From the NCBI RefSeq assembly GCF_017309385.1, contig NZ_JAFJMJ010000001.1, positions 3,224,001 through 3,288,000 of the forward strand: 64,000 nt of DNA, written 5' to 3'. The notes under the pieces were generated by a model. It saw only the letters and a list, made by a program, of their open reading frames with translations, did not search any database and was not told the DNA's origin. The DNA is from Amycolatopsis sp. 195334CR (GTDB taxonomy: Bacteria > Actinomycetota > Actinomycetes > Mycobacteriales > Pseudonocardiaceae). Below are positions 1-6,857 of this stretch, piece by piece (within the stretch, counting starts at the first letter, position 1; each line of letters begins with the position of its first letter). A program made the translations under genes and the position numbers.

Positions 1-244
1 GGAGGACTGCCAGAAGACCGGTGGCGAGCTCGAGCAGCGCTTCGAGGACCTGAAGCAGCAGCTGGCTCCGCTGGTCGAAACCTGGACCGGTGAGGCCATG
101 GAGGCGTGGAACCAGCGCCAGGACGAGTGGAACCGCTCCCTCGAGGAGATGAAGTCCCTCCTGGCCCGCATCGCCACCGCGCTGCCGCAGATCGCCGACG
201 GCTACCAGGACACCGACAAGGGTGTCGGGAACATGTTCGCCTGA
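1..244 (+). CDS. WXG100 family protein, C-terminal part (EsxT-like)
   Basis: The gene enters from outside the window; its last 80 codons are present, read from base 2 and ending with TGA at 242-244. The hallmark turn WTG lies between two helices (TWTGEAMEAWN) and a YQDTD sequence near the end fits the YxxxD type VII secretion signal. WXG100 proteins are about 100-residue helical hairpins secreted as dimers by ESX systems. In M. tuberculosis esxU-esxT stand directly before rplM, and here the next conserved gene is also rplM, so this is probably the EsxT counterpart. The start codon and partner gene are out of view. Confidence 0.85.
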   Translation, partial: EDCQKTGGELEQRFEDLKQQLAPLVETWTGEAMEAWNQRQDEWNRSLEEMKSLLARIATALPQIADGYQDTDKGVGNMFA

Positions 245-258
245 GCATGATCTCGTAG

Positions 259-291
259 CAAAGGGCCCCGACTCCGGTCGGGGCCCTTTGC
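259..291. terminator. Bidirectional terminator between esx gene and DUF4333 gene
   Basis: Arms at 260-271 (AAAGGGCCCCGA) and 278-289 (TCGGGGCCCTTT) form a perfect 12-bp stem with a 6-base loop. It lies between two convergent genes and can end transcripts from both sides because each arm begins or ends with an A or T run. Confidence 0.85.
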
Positions 292-304
292 GTTGTGCGG
301 CAAC

Positions 305-976
305 CTACTTCGGTGCGCCGACCTCGAATTCAGGCTTGTCGTTGAGCACCCGGATGGTGACCTTCTTCGGCTGGCCCGCCACGCTCACGTCGCAGTCGAA
401 GGTGTGGCCGGTCTTGATCTCCTGGCTGTCCGGGCACTTCGCGTTCTGCACGTCCTGCTCGCCGTAGCTGTCCTTCAGCACCGTGGTGATGCCGCTCTGG
501 ACGGAGCTCGGGTCGAGCACATCCCCGCTGAAGACGCCGGCGAACCACGCGGCCGCCCCGCCTGCGGCCAGCACCAGCACCGCGACGCCGCCGATGATCA
601 GCGGCTTCTTCTTCGACTTCTTCTGATTCTCGGCTCCCTCGCCGAACGCGCCGAGCCCGCCGTACTGGCTCGCCGACGGCTGGAAACCGCCGCCGTACTG
701 CTGCTGTTGCTGCTCCTGCGCGGGCGGCTGCTGCGGTACGGGTGGCTGTTGCTGTGCGGGATAGCCCTGGGGCTGTCCCCACTGCGGTTGCTGCTGCGGC
801 CCGCTGGGTGGATAACCGGGCTGCTGCTGCGGGTAGCCGCCGTACTGCGGCTGCTGCTGAGGCGGCTGTTGCTGTTGCTGCCACTGGCCGGGCTGCTGCT
901 GTTGACCCCACTGCTGCTGGGGGTCCGGCGCGCCGGGCTGCCACCACTGGCCCGGCTGGTTCGGCGGCTGGGTCAT
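305..976 (-). CDS. DUF4333 domain protein with Q/P-rich cytoplasmic tail
   Basis: A 223-residue protein. Residues 1-110 are low complexity, rich in Gln, Pro, Gly and Tyr. A single membrane helix follows a Lys-rich stretch (KKSKKKPLIIGG..., about 120-147). The extracytoplasmic C-terminal 75 residues match DUF4333, with two Cys (KCPDSQ and FDCDV) likely to form a disulfide. DUF4333 proteins are actinobacterial envelope proteins of unknown role. It is the last gene of a leftward run with three lipoprotein genes (53-bp gap) and stops just before a terminator. Function is not known. Confidence 0.8.
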   Translation of the reverse strand: MTQPPNQPGQWWQPGAPDPQQQWGQQQQPGQWQQQQQPPQQQPQYGGYPQQQPGYPPSGPQQQPQWGQPQGYPAQQQPPVPQQPPAQEQQQQQYGGGFQPSASQYGGLGAFGEGAENQKKSKKKPLIIGGVAVLVLAAGGAAAWFAGVFSGDVLDPSSVQSGITTVLKDSYGEQDVQNAKCPDSQEIKTGHTFDCDVSVAGQPKKVTIRVLNDKPEFEVGAPK

Positions 977-1029
977 GAGCGGTCACCTCGCGCGACGGTC
1001 GGTTTGTTCTCAGTCATGGTCACTCCTGG

Positions 1030-1926
1030 TCACCGGCCCTGCACCTCGCCCTTGCGGCGGTTGAACTCGTCCACCGCGGCCTGGTCCGGCAGTGCGGTCA
1101 CCTGGGCGGCGTCGGGAATCGCCGGGATGTCCTTCTCCGTGGCGCCCTCGGTGATCTGGAAGAGGTAGTGGACGTCGATCTGCACGTCCTTGTCGGTCTT
1201 GGACTTCCCAGCGAACTTGCTGGTCATCTCGATCTGTCGCGCCTTCATCTGCGGCGTCAGCGAGATCTTCGTCTTGACCAGGTTGTTCATCATCTCGTCG
1301 GTGAACTTCGCGATCAGATCGTCCGGGAACTGCTCGATCTTGAATTCCAGGAACGTGCGGAAGGTGATGTCGACTTCGAGTTCGACACTGCCGTCGGCGA
1401 GCCGCTTCGCGCCCTTCGCGGCTTTGTAGTTCTTGGTGGCGTTGACCATCGCGTTGACCATTTTGCAGGCGGCGATGTAGGTGCCGGTGACGCAGGACCC
1501 CAGTTCCCCGGTGGCGAATTCGGCGGGCATGGAGACCCAGGGCGTGGGGGCAAGGCCCGCGTACAACGGCCCGAGCAACGCGTAGGTGATCTTCTCGCCC
1601 GCCGGGTGCAGGTAGTCCATGTAGTCGTTGAGGTCGTCCTTGGCGTGGTTGCGCACCAGTTCCGCCGGTGGGCTGCCCACCTGGACCGTGCTGACCTGGG
1701 TGCTGATCCCCTCGCCGTTGATCAGGAAGGTTTTGTCCAGTGTGGACTTCCGTGGCGGCATGCTCTGGAAGTCGTCGTAGAGTTTTTCCAGTGTGCTGGT
1801 GAACTTGGCGCTGACGTAGCCCGCGGCCTCGTCGCCATCCGGGATGGGGGTGCCGGCTTTGCCCTGGGCGCAGCCCGCGACGAGGAGGGCGGTGGCGGCG
1901 CCGGCCGCGAGCAGTCGCCTGCTCAT
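1030..1926 (-). CDS. Lipoprotein, member 3 of a tandem paralogous trio
   Basis: A 298-residue lipoprotein starting at the ATG at 1926, whose ATGA overlaps the stop of the upstream paralog (TGA at 1923-1925). The signal peptide ends in a lipobox LLVAGC, followed at once by AQGKAGTPIPDGDEAAGYVSA. This start block is almost the same in all three paralogs. They also share KLYDDF-like, LVRNH, GLAPTPWVSMP and an FQITEGATE(K/R)DIPAIPDA block near the C-terminus. I do not recognise an assigned function; the conserved architecture suggests an envelope-anchored binding or scaffold domain. No membrane helix is present apart from the signal. Confidence 0.8.
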   Translation of the reverse strand: MSRRLLAAGAATALLVAGCAQGKAGTPIPDGDEAAGYVSAKFTSTLEKLYDDFQSMPPRKSTLDKTFLINGEGISTQVSTVQVGSPPAELVRNHAKDDLNDYMDYLHPAGEKITYALLGPLYAGLAPTPWVSMPAEFATGELGSCVTGTYIAACKMVNAMVNATKNYKAAKGAKRLADGSVELEVDITFRTFLEFKIEQFPDDLIAKFTDEMMNNLVKTKISLTPQMKARQIEMTSKFAGKSKTDKDVQIDVHYLFQITEGATEKDIPAIPDAAQVTALPDQAAVDEFNRRKGEVQGR

Positions 1927-2825
1927 CGGCCCTGGATTTCCGCGCGCCTGCGGTTGAAGTCGTCGACCGCGCCCTGGTCGGGCAGGACGGTCACCTGCGA
2001 CGCGTCGGGGATCGCCGGGATGTCCCGTTCGGTGGCGCCCTCGGTGATCTGGAACAGGTAGTCGATGTCGATCTTGGCGTCGTTCCCGCTCTTCGACTTG
2101 CCCGAGAAAGTGCCCTTCATCTCGATCTTCGAGGCGGTGTTCTGCGGGGTCAGGGTTATTTTCGTGGCGATGATCGTGTTCATCATCTCGTCGGTGAACT
2201 TCGCGATCAGATCGTCCGGGAAAAGCTCGATCTTGAATTCGACGAAGGTGCGCAAAGTGATGTCGACGGTCAGTTCCACGCTGCCGTCCGGCAGCCGCTT
2301 CGCCGATTTCGCCGCCTTGTTCTCCTTGGTCGACTTCACCATCGCGTTGACCATCTTGCACGGCGTCAGGTACATCCCGGTCGCGCACGCGCCGATCTCC
2401 CCGACGGCGAAGTTCCGCGGCATCGACACCCACGGCGTCGGCGCCAGGCCGGCGTACATCGGGCCGAGGAGCGTGTAGTTCGTCGTACCGGTTGCCGGGT
2501 AGAGGGCGTCGGTGTAGTCGTTGAGGTCGACCTTCGAGTGGTTGCGCACCAGCTCGGCGGGCGGTTTGCCGACCTGGACGGTGCTGATCTGCACGTCCAC
2601 GCCCTCGCCGTTGACGTGGAAGACCCGGTCCATCGTGGCCTTGCGCGGCTTCATCGCCTCGAAGTCGTCGTGCAGCTTCTCGAGGGTCTCGGTGAACTTG
2701 GCGCTGACGTAGCCCGCCGCCTCGTCGCCGTCGGGAATGGCGGTGCCCGCCTTGCCCTGGGCGCAGCCCGCGAGCAGCAGCAGGCTCGCGGCCAGCGCCG
2801 CGGCCCTCCGCGCGTTCCCCGTCAT
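1923..2825 (-). CDS. Lipoprotein, member 2 of a tandem paralogous trio
   Basis: A 300-residue lipoprotein with signal MTGNARRAAALAASLLLLAGC (lipobox LLAGC). It is the closest relative of the gene at 1030-1926: the post-lipobox block, LVRNHSKVDLNDY, GPMYAGLAPTPWVSMP, KIELFPDDLIAKFTDEMMN and the terminal VDDFNRRRAEIQGR correspond almost position by position. Stop and next start overlap (ATGA), so the two are translationally coupled. Recent tandem duplication is the simplest origin. Role unknown. Confidence 0.8.
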   Translation of the reverse strand: MTGNARRAAALAASLLLLAGCAQGKAGTAIPDGDEAAGYVSAKFTETLEKLHDDFEAMKPRKATMDRVFHVNGEGVDVQISTVQVGKPPAELVRNHSKVDLNDYTDALYPATGTTNYTLLGPMYAGLAPTPWVSMPRNFAVGEIGACATGMYLTPCKMVNAMVKSTKENKAAKSAKRLPDGSVELTVDITLRTFVEFKIELFPDDLIAKFTDEMMNTIIATKITLTPQNTASKIEMKGTFSGKSKSGNDAKIDIDYLFQITEGATERDIPAIPDASQVTVLPDQGAVDDFNRRRAEIQGR

Positions 2826-2852
2826 CTCCTCGTTCCCCCTCGTCGGCCCTGG

Positions 2853-3767
2853 TCAGCTGCCCTGGATCTCGCCCATGCGGTCGTAGAAGTCGTTGACCTC
2901 GGCCTCGGTCGTGAGCGCGGTGACCTCCGCCTCGGGCGGCACCTCGGGCAGGTCGCGCTCGGTCGGCTCGCCCTGGTGCTGGTAGTGCATGCGGATCTCG
3001 ACCTCGTGGCCGTCCTTGGCGATCTTCGCGTTCATCTCGATCGCCTTGATCGTCCCCTGCGGGTCGATGGTGATCTTGGTCGGGATCGGCTCGTCCTGCA
3101 TCGGCTCGGTCATCAGGTCGATCAGGTTCTGCGGGAAAACGACGACGCGGTGCTTGAGGAACAGGCGCAGGGTGATGTCGGCGTGGAGCTCGACGGTGCC
3201 GTCGTCCAGACGCTTGGCGCTCTTCGCGGCCCGCGCCTTGGGGCTCTGGGTGGCCTCGGTCACCGCGCTGACCATCTTGCAGACGTCCTGCTGGCCGCCC
3301 CAGAAGCACTCGTCGTACTGGTCGCCGTTGTAGGGCATCGACACCCACGGCGTCGGCGCGAGGCTGGCGTAGACCGGCCCGAGCTTCAGGTACTCGACCG
3401 CGCTGCCCGCCGGGTGGAACGAGTCCAGGTACTCCTCCGGGTCCTCCTTCGACCGGTTCGTCGACAGCCGCGCGGGCGGCCTGCCGAGCTGGACGCCGGT
3501 GATGGTGGAGTCGGAGTCCTTGTCGTCGACCCTGGCGTAGCGGTCGAGCGTGTTCTTGCGCGGGCGGTCGCCGGTGAACTGGTCGCCGAGCTTGCCGAGC
3601 TGCTCGGCGAACTTCTCGCTGACGTAGGTGGCCGCGTCGTCGCCGTCGGCGATGGCCGTGCCCGCCTTGCCCTGACCGCACGCGGTGAGCAGCAGCGCGG
3701 CGCCGGTCAGCAGTGCGGCCAGCCGTCGCGCGCGGGTGCTCCGAAACGTGCCGCTCACCTCGCTCAC
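2853..3767 (-). CDS. Lipoprotein, member 1 of a tandem paralogous trio
   Basis: The first and most divergent paralog, about 304 residues. The most likely start is the GTG at 3767, with a second in-frame GTG at 3758 equally possible. The signal ends in lipobox LLLTACGQGKAG. Shared blocks with the two downstream genes include the GKAGTAIADGDDAA start, GPVYASLAPTPWVSMPY, CKMVSAVT, and a C-terminal GEPTERDLPEVP block. It is transcribed away from rplM, with the 175-bp interval 3768-3942 holding both promoters. A longer reading upstream runs through the rplM promoter and is not credible. Confidence 0.75.
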   Translation of the reverse strand: MSEVSGTFRSTRARRLAALLTGAALLLTACGQGKAGTAIADGDDAATYVSEKFAEQLGKLGDQFTGDRPRKNTLDRYARVDDKDSDSTITGVQLGRPPARLSTNRSKEDPEEYLDSFHPAGSAVEYLKLGPVYASLAPTPWVSMPYNGDQYDECFWGGQQDVCKMVSAVTEATQSPKARAAKSAKRLDDGTVELHADITLRLFLKHRVVVFPQNLIDLMTEPMQDEPIPTKITIDPQGTIKAIEMNAKIAKDGHEVEIRMHYQHQGEPTERDLPEVPPEAEVTALTTEAEVNDFYDRMGEIQGS

Positions 3768-3832
3768 CCCCGGGTTGTAGTGCGGTCTCCTCGTCGAGAC
3801 CCTAGTATCGAGCACGGCCGGACACCCCCGCT

Positions 3833-3862
3833 TTGACCCTCTCCGAAGCCAGCGGGTATCTT
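3833..3862 (+). promoter_or_regulatory. Candidate promoter of rplM-rpsI
   Basis: TTGACC at 3833-3838 and TATCTT at 3857-3862 are separated by 18 bases, a good fit to a housekeeping sigma promoter. The -10 is about 80 bases before the rplM start, leaving a leader long enough for translational control. This is inferred from sequence alone. Confidence 0.5.
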
Positions 3863-3942
3863 CAGATGTCGTTGTGCGCTGCGGCGCGTAAGCGCTAGGC
3901 CCGCACAGAACCCACACGCAATGTTGACGACGAGGTAGACCC

Positions 3943-4395
3943 TTGCCCACGTACAGCCCCAAGCCCGGCGACGTCACTCGTGCCTGGCACGTGATCGATG
4001 CCGAGGATGTCGTGCTCGGCCGGCTCGCGACCGAGGTCGCCACGCTGCTGCGCGGCAAGCACAAGCCGACCTACGCCCCGCACGTGGACACCGGTGACTT
4101 CGTCATCATCGTCAACGCCGAGAAGGTCGCTCTCACCGGTAACAAGCGCGAGCAGAAGTTCGCGTACCGCCACAGCGGCTACCCCGGTGGTCTGCGGAAG
4201 CGGTCCTTCGGCGAACTGCTCGACACCAGGCCGGAGCGCCTGCTCGAGAAGGTCGTCAAGGGCATGCTGCCGAAGAACAAGCTCGGCCGCGCCCAGGCGA
4301 AGAAGCTCAAGGTCTACGCCGGCCCGGAGCACCCGCACTCGGCGCAGCAGCCCCAGACGCGCGAGATCACCAAGATCGCGCAGGTCGCCCAGTGA
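3943..4395 (+). CDS. rplM: 50S ribosomal protein L13
   Basis: A 150-residue L13 with the family pattern [15 protein letters not shown], an RGKHKP block, [12 protein letters not shown] and the [13 protein letters not shown] block ([13 protein letters not shown]). L13 binds 23S rRNA early in 50S assembly. The start is a TTG at 3943 preceded by GAGGT at 3932-3936; no better start exists because the protein begins with the expected PTYSPK. Its stop overlaps the longest reading of rpsI by four bases, as expected for the conserved rplM-rpsI operon. Confidence 0.97.
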   Translation: MPTYSPKPGDVTRAWHVIDAEDVVLGRLATEVATLLRGKHKPTYAPHVDTGDFVIIVNAEKVALTGNKREQKFAYRHSGYPGGLRKRSFGELLDTRPERLLEKVVKGMLPKNKLGRAQAKKLKVYAGPEHPHSAQQPQTREITKIAQVAQ

Positions 4396-4409
4396 GTGAG
4401 GAACAGTCT

Positions 4410-4895
4410 GTGACCAGCCCCGAGACCGACGTCGTCGCCGACGAGGGCGCCACCGAGGCCTTCGCGACCAGCGAGACCCCGGCCGCCCCGAAGCCCTCGC
4501 GTGCCGCCGGCGGCAACGCGCAGACCGTCGGCCGCCGCAAGGAGGCCGTCGTCCGCGTCCGCCTCGTGCCCGGCACCGGCGAGTTCAAGCTGAACGGCCG
4601 CAGCCTCGAGGAGTACTTCCCGAACAAGGTGCACCAGCAGCTCATCCGCGAGCCGCTGGTGACCGTCGAGAAGCCGGACTCGTTCGACATCTTCGGCAAC
4701 CTGCACGGTGGTGGCATCTCCGGTCAGGCGGGCGCGCTGCGCCTGGCGATCGCCCGTGCGCTGGTCGAGGTCGACGCTGATGACCGTCCCGCGCTGAAGA
4801 AGGCCGGCTTCCTGACCCGTGACGCGCGCGCCACGGAGCGGAAGAAGTACGGCCTCAAGAAGGCCCGCAAGGCGCCGCAGTACAGCAAGCGCTGA
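4410..4895 (+). CDS. rpsI: 30S ribosomal protein S9
   Basis: S9, with a 40-residue acidic/Ala-rich extension before the conserved domain ([20 protein letters not shown], then [20 protein letters not shown] and the basic [12 protein letters not shown] end). The C-terminal Lys-Arg tail reaches the ribosomal P site. The GTG at 4410 has an excellent GAGGAA at 4398-4403 and is preferred. The GTG at 4392, which overlaps the rplM stop as GTGA, would add six residues and cannot be excluded. Confidence 0.95.
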   Translation: MTSPETDVVADEGATEAFATSETPAAPKPSRAAGGNAQTVGRRKEAVVRVRLVPGTGEFKLNGRSLEEYFPNKVHQQLIREPLVTVEKPDSFDIFGNLHGGGISGQAGALRLAIARALVEVDADDRPALKKAGFLTRDARATERKKYGLKKARKAPQYSKR

Positions 4896-4919
4896 TCTGC
4901 CCACGGGCAGCAAGCAACC

Positions 4920-4962
4920 CACGGAAGCGCTCATCCGTCTCATACGGGTGGGCGCTTCCGTG
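4920..4962 (+). terminator. Terminator after rplM-rpsI
   Basis: CACGGAAGCGC at about 4920-4930 pairs with GCGCTTCCGTG at 4952-4962, with a 21-base loop that itself contains short complementary segments. It lies 25 bases after the rpsI stop. No long T run follows, as is common in actinobacteria. Confidence 0.65.
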
Positions 4963-4985
4963 CTTTCCCGAGCCCACCACCCCTG

Positions 4986-5042
4986 ACCTGCTTCTGCGGG
5001 CTAAAGCAGGTCCGCGGCAGGCTTCTGCGGGCAAAAGCAGGT
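4986..5042. repeat. 26-bp palindromic element, two direct copies
   Basis: Two copies in the same orientation, 4986-5011 (one change from consensus) and 5017-5042 (three changes, all in the left arm), separated by 5 bases. Consensus: left arm ACCTGCTTTTGC, two-base centre CC, right arm GCAGAAGCAGGT; these copies are in the reverse orientation (centre TGCGGGCA). They sit between the rpsI terminator and the glmM ribosome binding site. Confidence 0.9.
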
Positions 5043-5110
5043 TGTGGGGCGCGGCCGGGTGTATCCCCAGGTCCAGTAGGGTGTCGGGGTTGTTCGTTCA
5101 AGGAGGATCG

Positions 5111-6445
5111 ATGGCTCGCCTTTTCGGCACGGACGGGGTGCGTGGCCTCGCCAACGCGGAGCTCACGCCCGAACTCGCGATGTCGATCGCCGCCAGCGCC
5201 GCCAGGGTGCTCGCCGCGCACGATCACTCGCACCGCCCGGTCGCCGTGGTCGGCCGCGACCCCCGCGCCAGCGGCGAGATGCTCGAAGCCGCCGTCGTGG
5301 CCGGGCTCGCGTCCGCCGGCGCCGACGTGCGCCGCCTCGGCGTGCTGCCCACGCCCGCGGTCGCCTACCTGGTCGGCGCGCTCAGCGCGGACCTCGGCGT
5401 GATGATCTCCGCCTCGCACAACCCCATGCCCGACAACGGCATCAAGCTCTTCGCCGCGGGCGGGCACAAGCTCCCCGACGGCATCGAGGACGAGATCGAG
5501 GCCGGTCTCGGCCACGGCGGCGTCCGGCCCACCGGCGCCGAGGTCGGCCGCGTCACCGACGTCGAGGACGCGCTCAGCCGCTACGTCCAGCACCTCCTCG
5601 CCTCCACCCCGCACTCGCTCGCCGGGGTGCGCGTGGTCGTCGACTGCGCCAACGGCGCCGCCTCGGCCGCCGCGCCCGAGGTCTACCGCAAGGCGGGCGC
5701 CGAGGTCATCGCGATCTACGCCGACCCCGACGGCATCAACATCAACGACGACTGCGGCTCCACCCACATGGACCGCGTCAGCGCCGCGGTGCGCGAGCAC
5801 AACGCCGACCTGGGCATCGCCCACGACGGTGACGCCGACCGCTGCCTCGCCGTGGACGCCGCCGGTGAACTGGTCGACGGCGACCAGATCATGGCCGTGC
5901 TGGCACTGGCCATGGCGGAGTCCGGCGAGCTGACCGACGAGACCCTGGTCGCTACCGTGATGAGCAACCTGGGCCTGCACCTGGCCATGCGCGAGCACGG
6001 CGTCCACATCCGCACCACCGGCGTCGGTGACCGGTACGTGCTCGAGGAGCTGCGTGCGGGCGGGTTCGCGCTCGGCGGCGAGCAGTCCGGTCACGTGGTG
6101 CTGCCCGCGCACGCGACCACCGGTGACGGTCTGCTGACGGCCCTGCGCGTGATGAGCCGCATGGCTTCGACCGGCAAGTCGCTGGCCGACCTCGCCGGCG
6201 TCATGCGGCGGCTGCCGCAGGTGCTGGTGAACGTGCGGGTCGCGGACAAGGCCGCGGTCGCCGATTCGGACGCGGTGCGCAAGGCCGTCGACGCGGTCGA
6301 AGCCGAGTTGGGTGACGAAGGTCGCGTTCTGCTCCGGCCGTCGGGCACCGAGCAACTGGTGCGCGTGATGGTCGAGGCAGCCGCGCAGGAAACCGCGCAG
6401 GCGGCCGCCGACCGCCTCGCCGGAGTGGTGTCCACCGCCTCCTGA
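5111..6445 (+). CDS. glmM: Phosphoglucosamine mutase
   Basis: A 444-residue enzyme converting glucosamine-6-phosphate to glucosamine-1-phosphate, the second step towards UDP-GlcNAc. FGTDGVRG is at the N-terminus, the phosphorylated Ser102 lies in [11 protein letters not shown], the Mg-binding DGDADR is at about 239-244, and GGEQSGH (sugar binding) and [15 protein letters not shown] (phosphate binding) follow. The ATG at 5111 has AGGAGG at 5101-5106. The same-pathway enzyme GlmS is encoded 10 kb downstream. It is isolated from rpsI by a terminator and two palindromic elements. Confidence 0.97.
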   Translation: MARLFGTDGVRGLANAELTPELAMSIAASAARVLAAHDHSHRPVAVVGRDPRASGEMLEAAVVAGLASAGADVRRLGVLPTPAVAYLVGALSADLGVMISASHNPMPDNGIKLFAAGGHKLPDGIEDEIEAGLGHGGVRPTGAEVGRVTDVEDALSRYVQHLLASTPHSLAGVRVVVDCANGAASAAAPEVYRKAGAEVIAIYADPDGININDDCGSTHMDRVSAAVREHNADLGIAHDGDADRCLAVDAAGELVDGDQIMAVLALAMAESGELTDETLVATVMSNLGLHLAMREHGVHIRTTGVGDRYVLEELRAGGFALGGEQSGHVVLPAHATTGDGLLTALRVMSRMASTGKSLADLAGVMRRLPQVLVNVRVADKAAVADSDAVRKAVDAVEAELGDEGRVLLRPSGTEQLVRVMVEAAAQETAQAAADRLAGVVSTAS

Positions 6446-6494
6446 GCTTCACCCCGCAAAACGGTCAACTTGCTGCATCACGGTCACCGGCCCG

Positions 6495-6511
6495 GTACAT
6501 TCCGTGTGCAT
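6495..6511 (+). promoter_or_regulatory. Shared 17-bp element upstream of secretion module 1
   Basis: GTACATTCCGTGTGCAT recurs with a single change at 11668-11684 upstream of the paralogous module 2. It includes a possible -10 (TACATT). It could be part of a promoter or a regulator site common to both modules; 48 bases separate its start from the first gene. Confidence 0.45.
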
Positions 6512-6542
6512 GACGCGGTGATCACACGATTGAGGGGGAGTT

Positions 6543-6857
6543 GTGCCAGAAGGTGGGTACCGGGCTGATTCGGAGGCAATGGCGGTAGCGCAGACGCGGC
6601 TCAAGGAGCAGGTGGGCAAACCGGCCGCGCAAGCTGATCGCCTCACCCCGCCGAAGGTCAAACCGGAGGAGTTCGGCCGCATTCACGCGCACCATTTCGA
6701 CAGCTACAGCGCGGGCGCGGAACAGGTGGGCGCCGCGTTGAAAGGGCTGACCGCCGAACTGACCGCGCTCGCCGGTGGCATCGGCAGCGCTGGGCAGAGT
6801 TACGCGAGCGCGGATCAGGCGAATGCCGCGCAGGTCAACCAGCAGGCTGTGTACTGA
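6543..6857 (+). CDS. EspC/WXG100-like type VII secretion substrate, module 1
   Basis: A 104-residue helical protein that starts at GTG 6543 behind AGGGGGAG. It aligns along its length with the product of 11768-12076: both have a KPEEFG or AKEFG block, a central HxxxSYSAG or HAETYTT segment, LTALAGGI or LTGFAANI, and the end SYASADQANA or SYTANDQSQS. The pattern fits the EspC-type (DUF2580) ESX-associated substrates, which lack a strict WXG. Its TGA overlaps the ATG of the next gene by one base, so the pair is coupled. Confidence 0.7.
   Translation: MPEGGYRADSEAMAVAQTRLKEQVGKPAAQADRLTPPKVKPEEFGRIHAHHFDSYSAGAEQVGAALKGLTAELTALAGGIGSAGQSYASADQANAAQVNQQAVY

Noticed and set aside
1030..3681. An 883-codon open frame on the minus strand through the lipoprotein genes
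   Set aside because: Its upstream two thirds is Arg/Gly-rich out-of-frame reading of the two upstream lipoprotein genes; only the last part, from ATG 1926, is real.
4940..6355. Long open frame antisense to glmM
   Set aside because: Typical high-GC antisense frame without ribosome binding site or recognisable domain. Similar shadows lie opposite glmS, guaB, xylB and choD.
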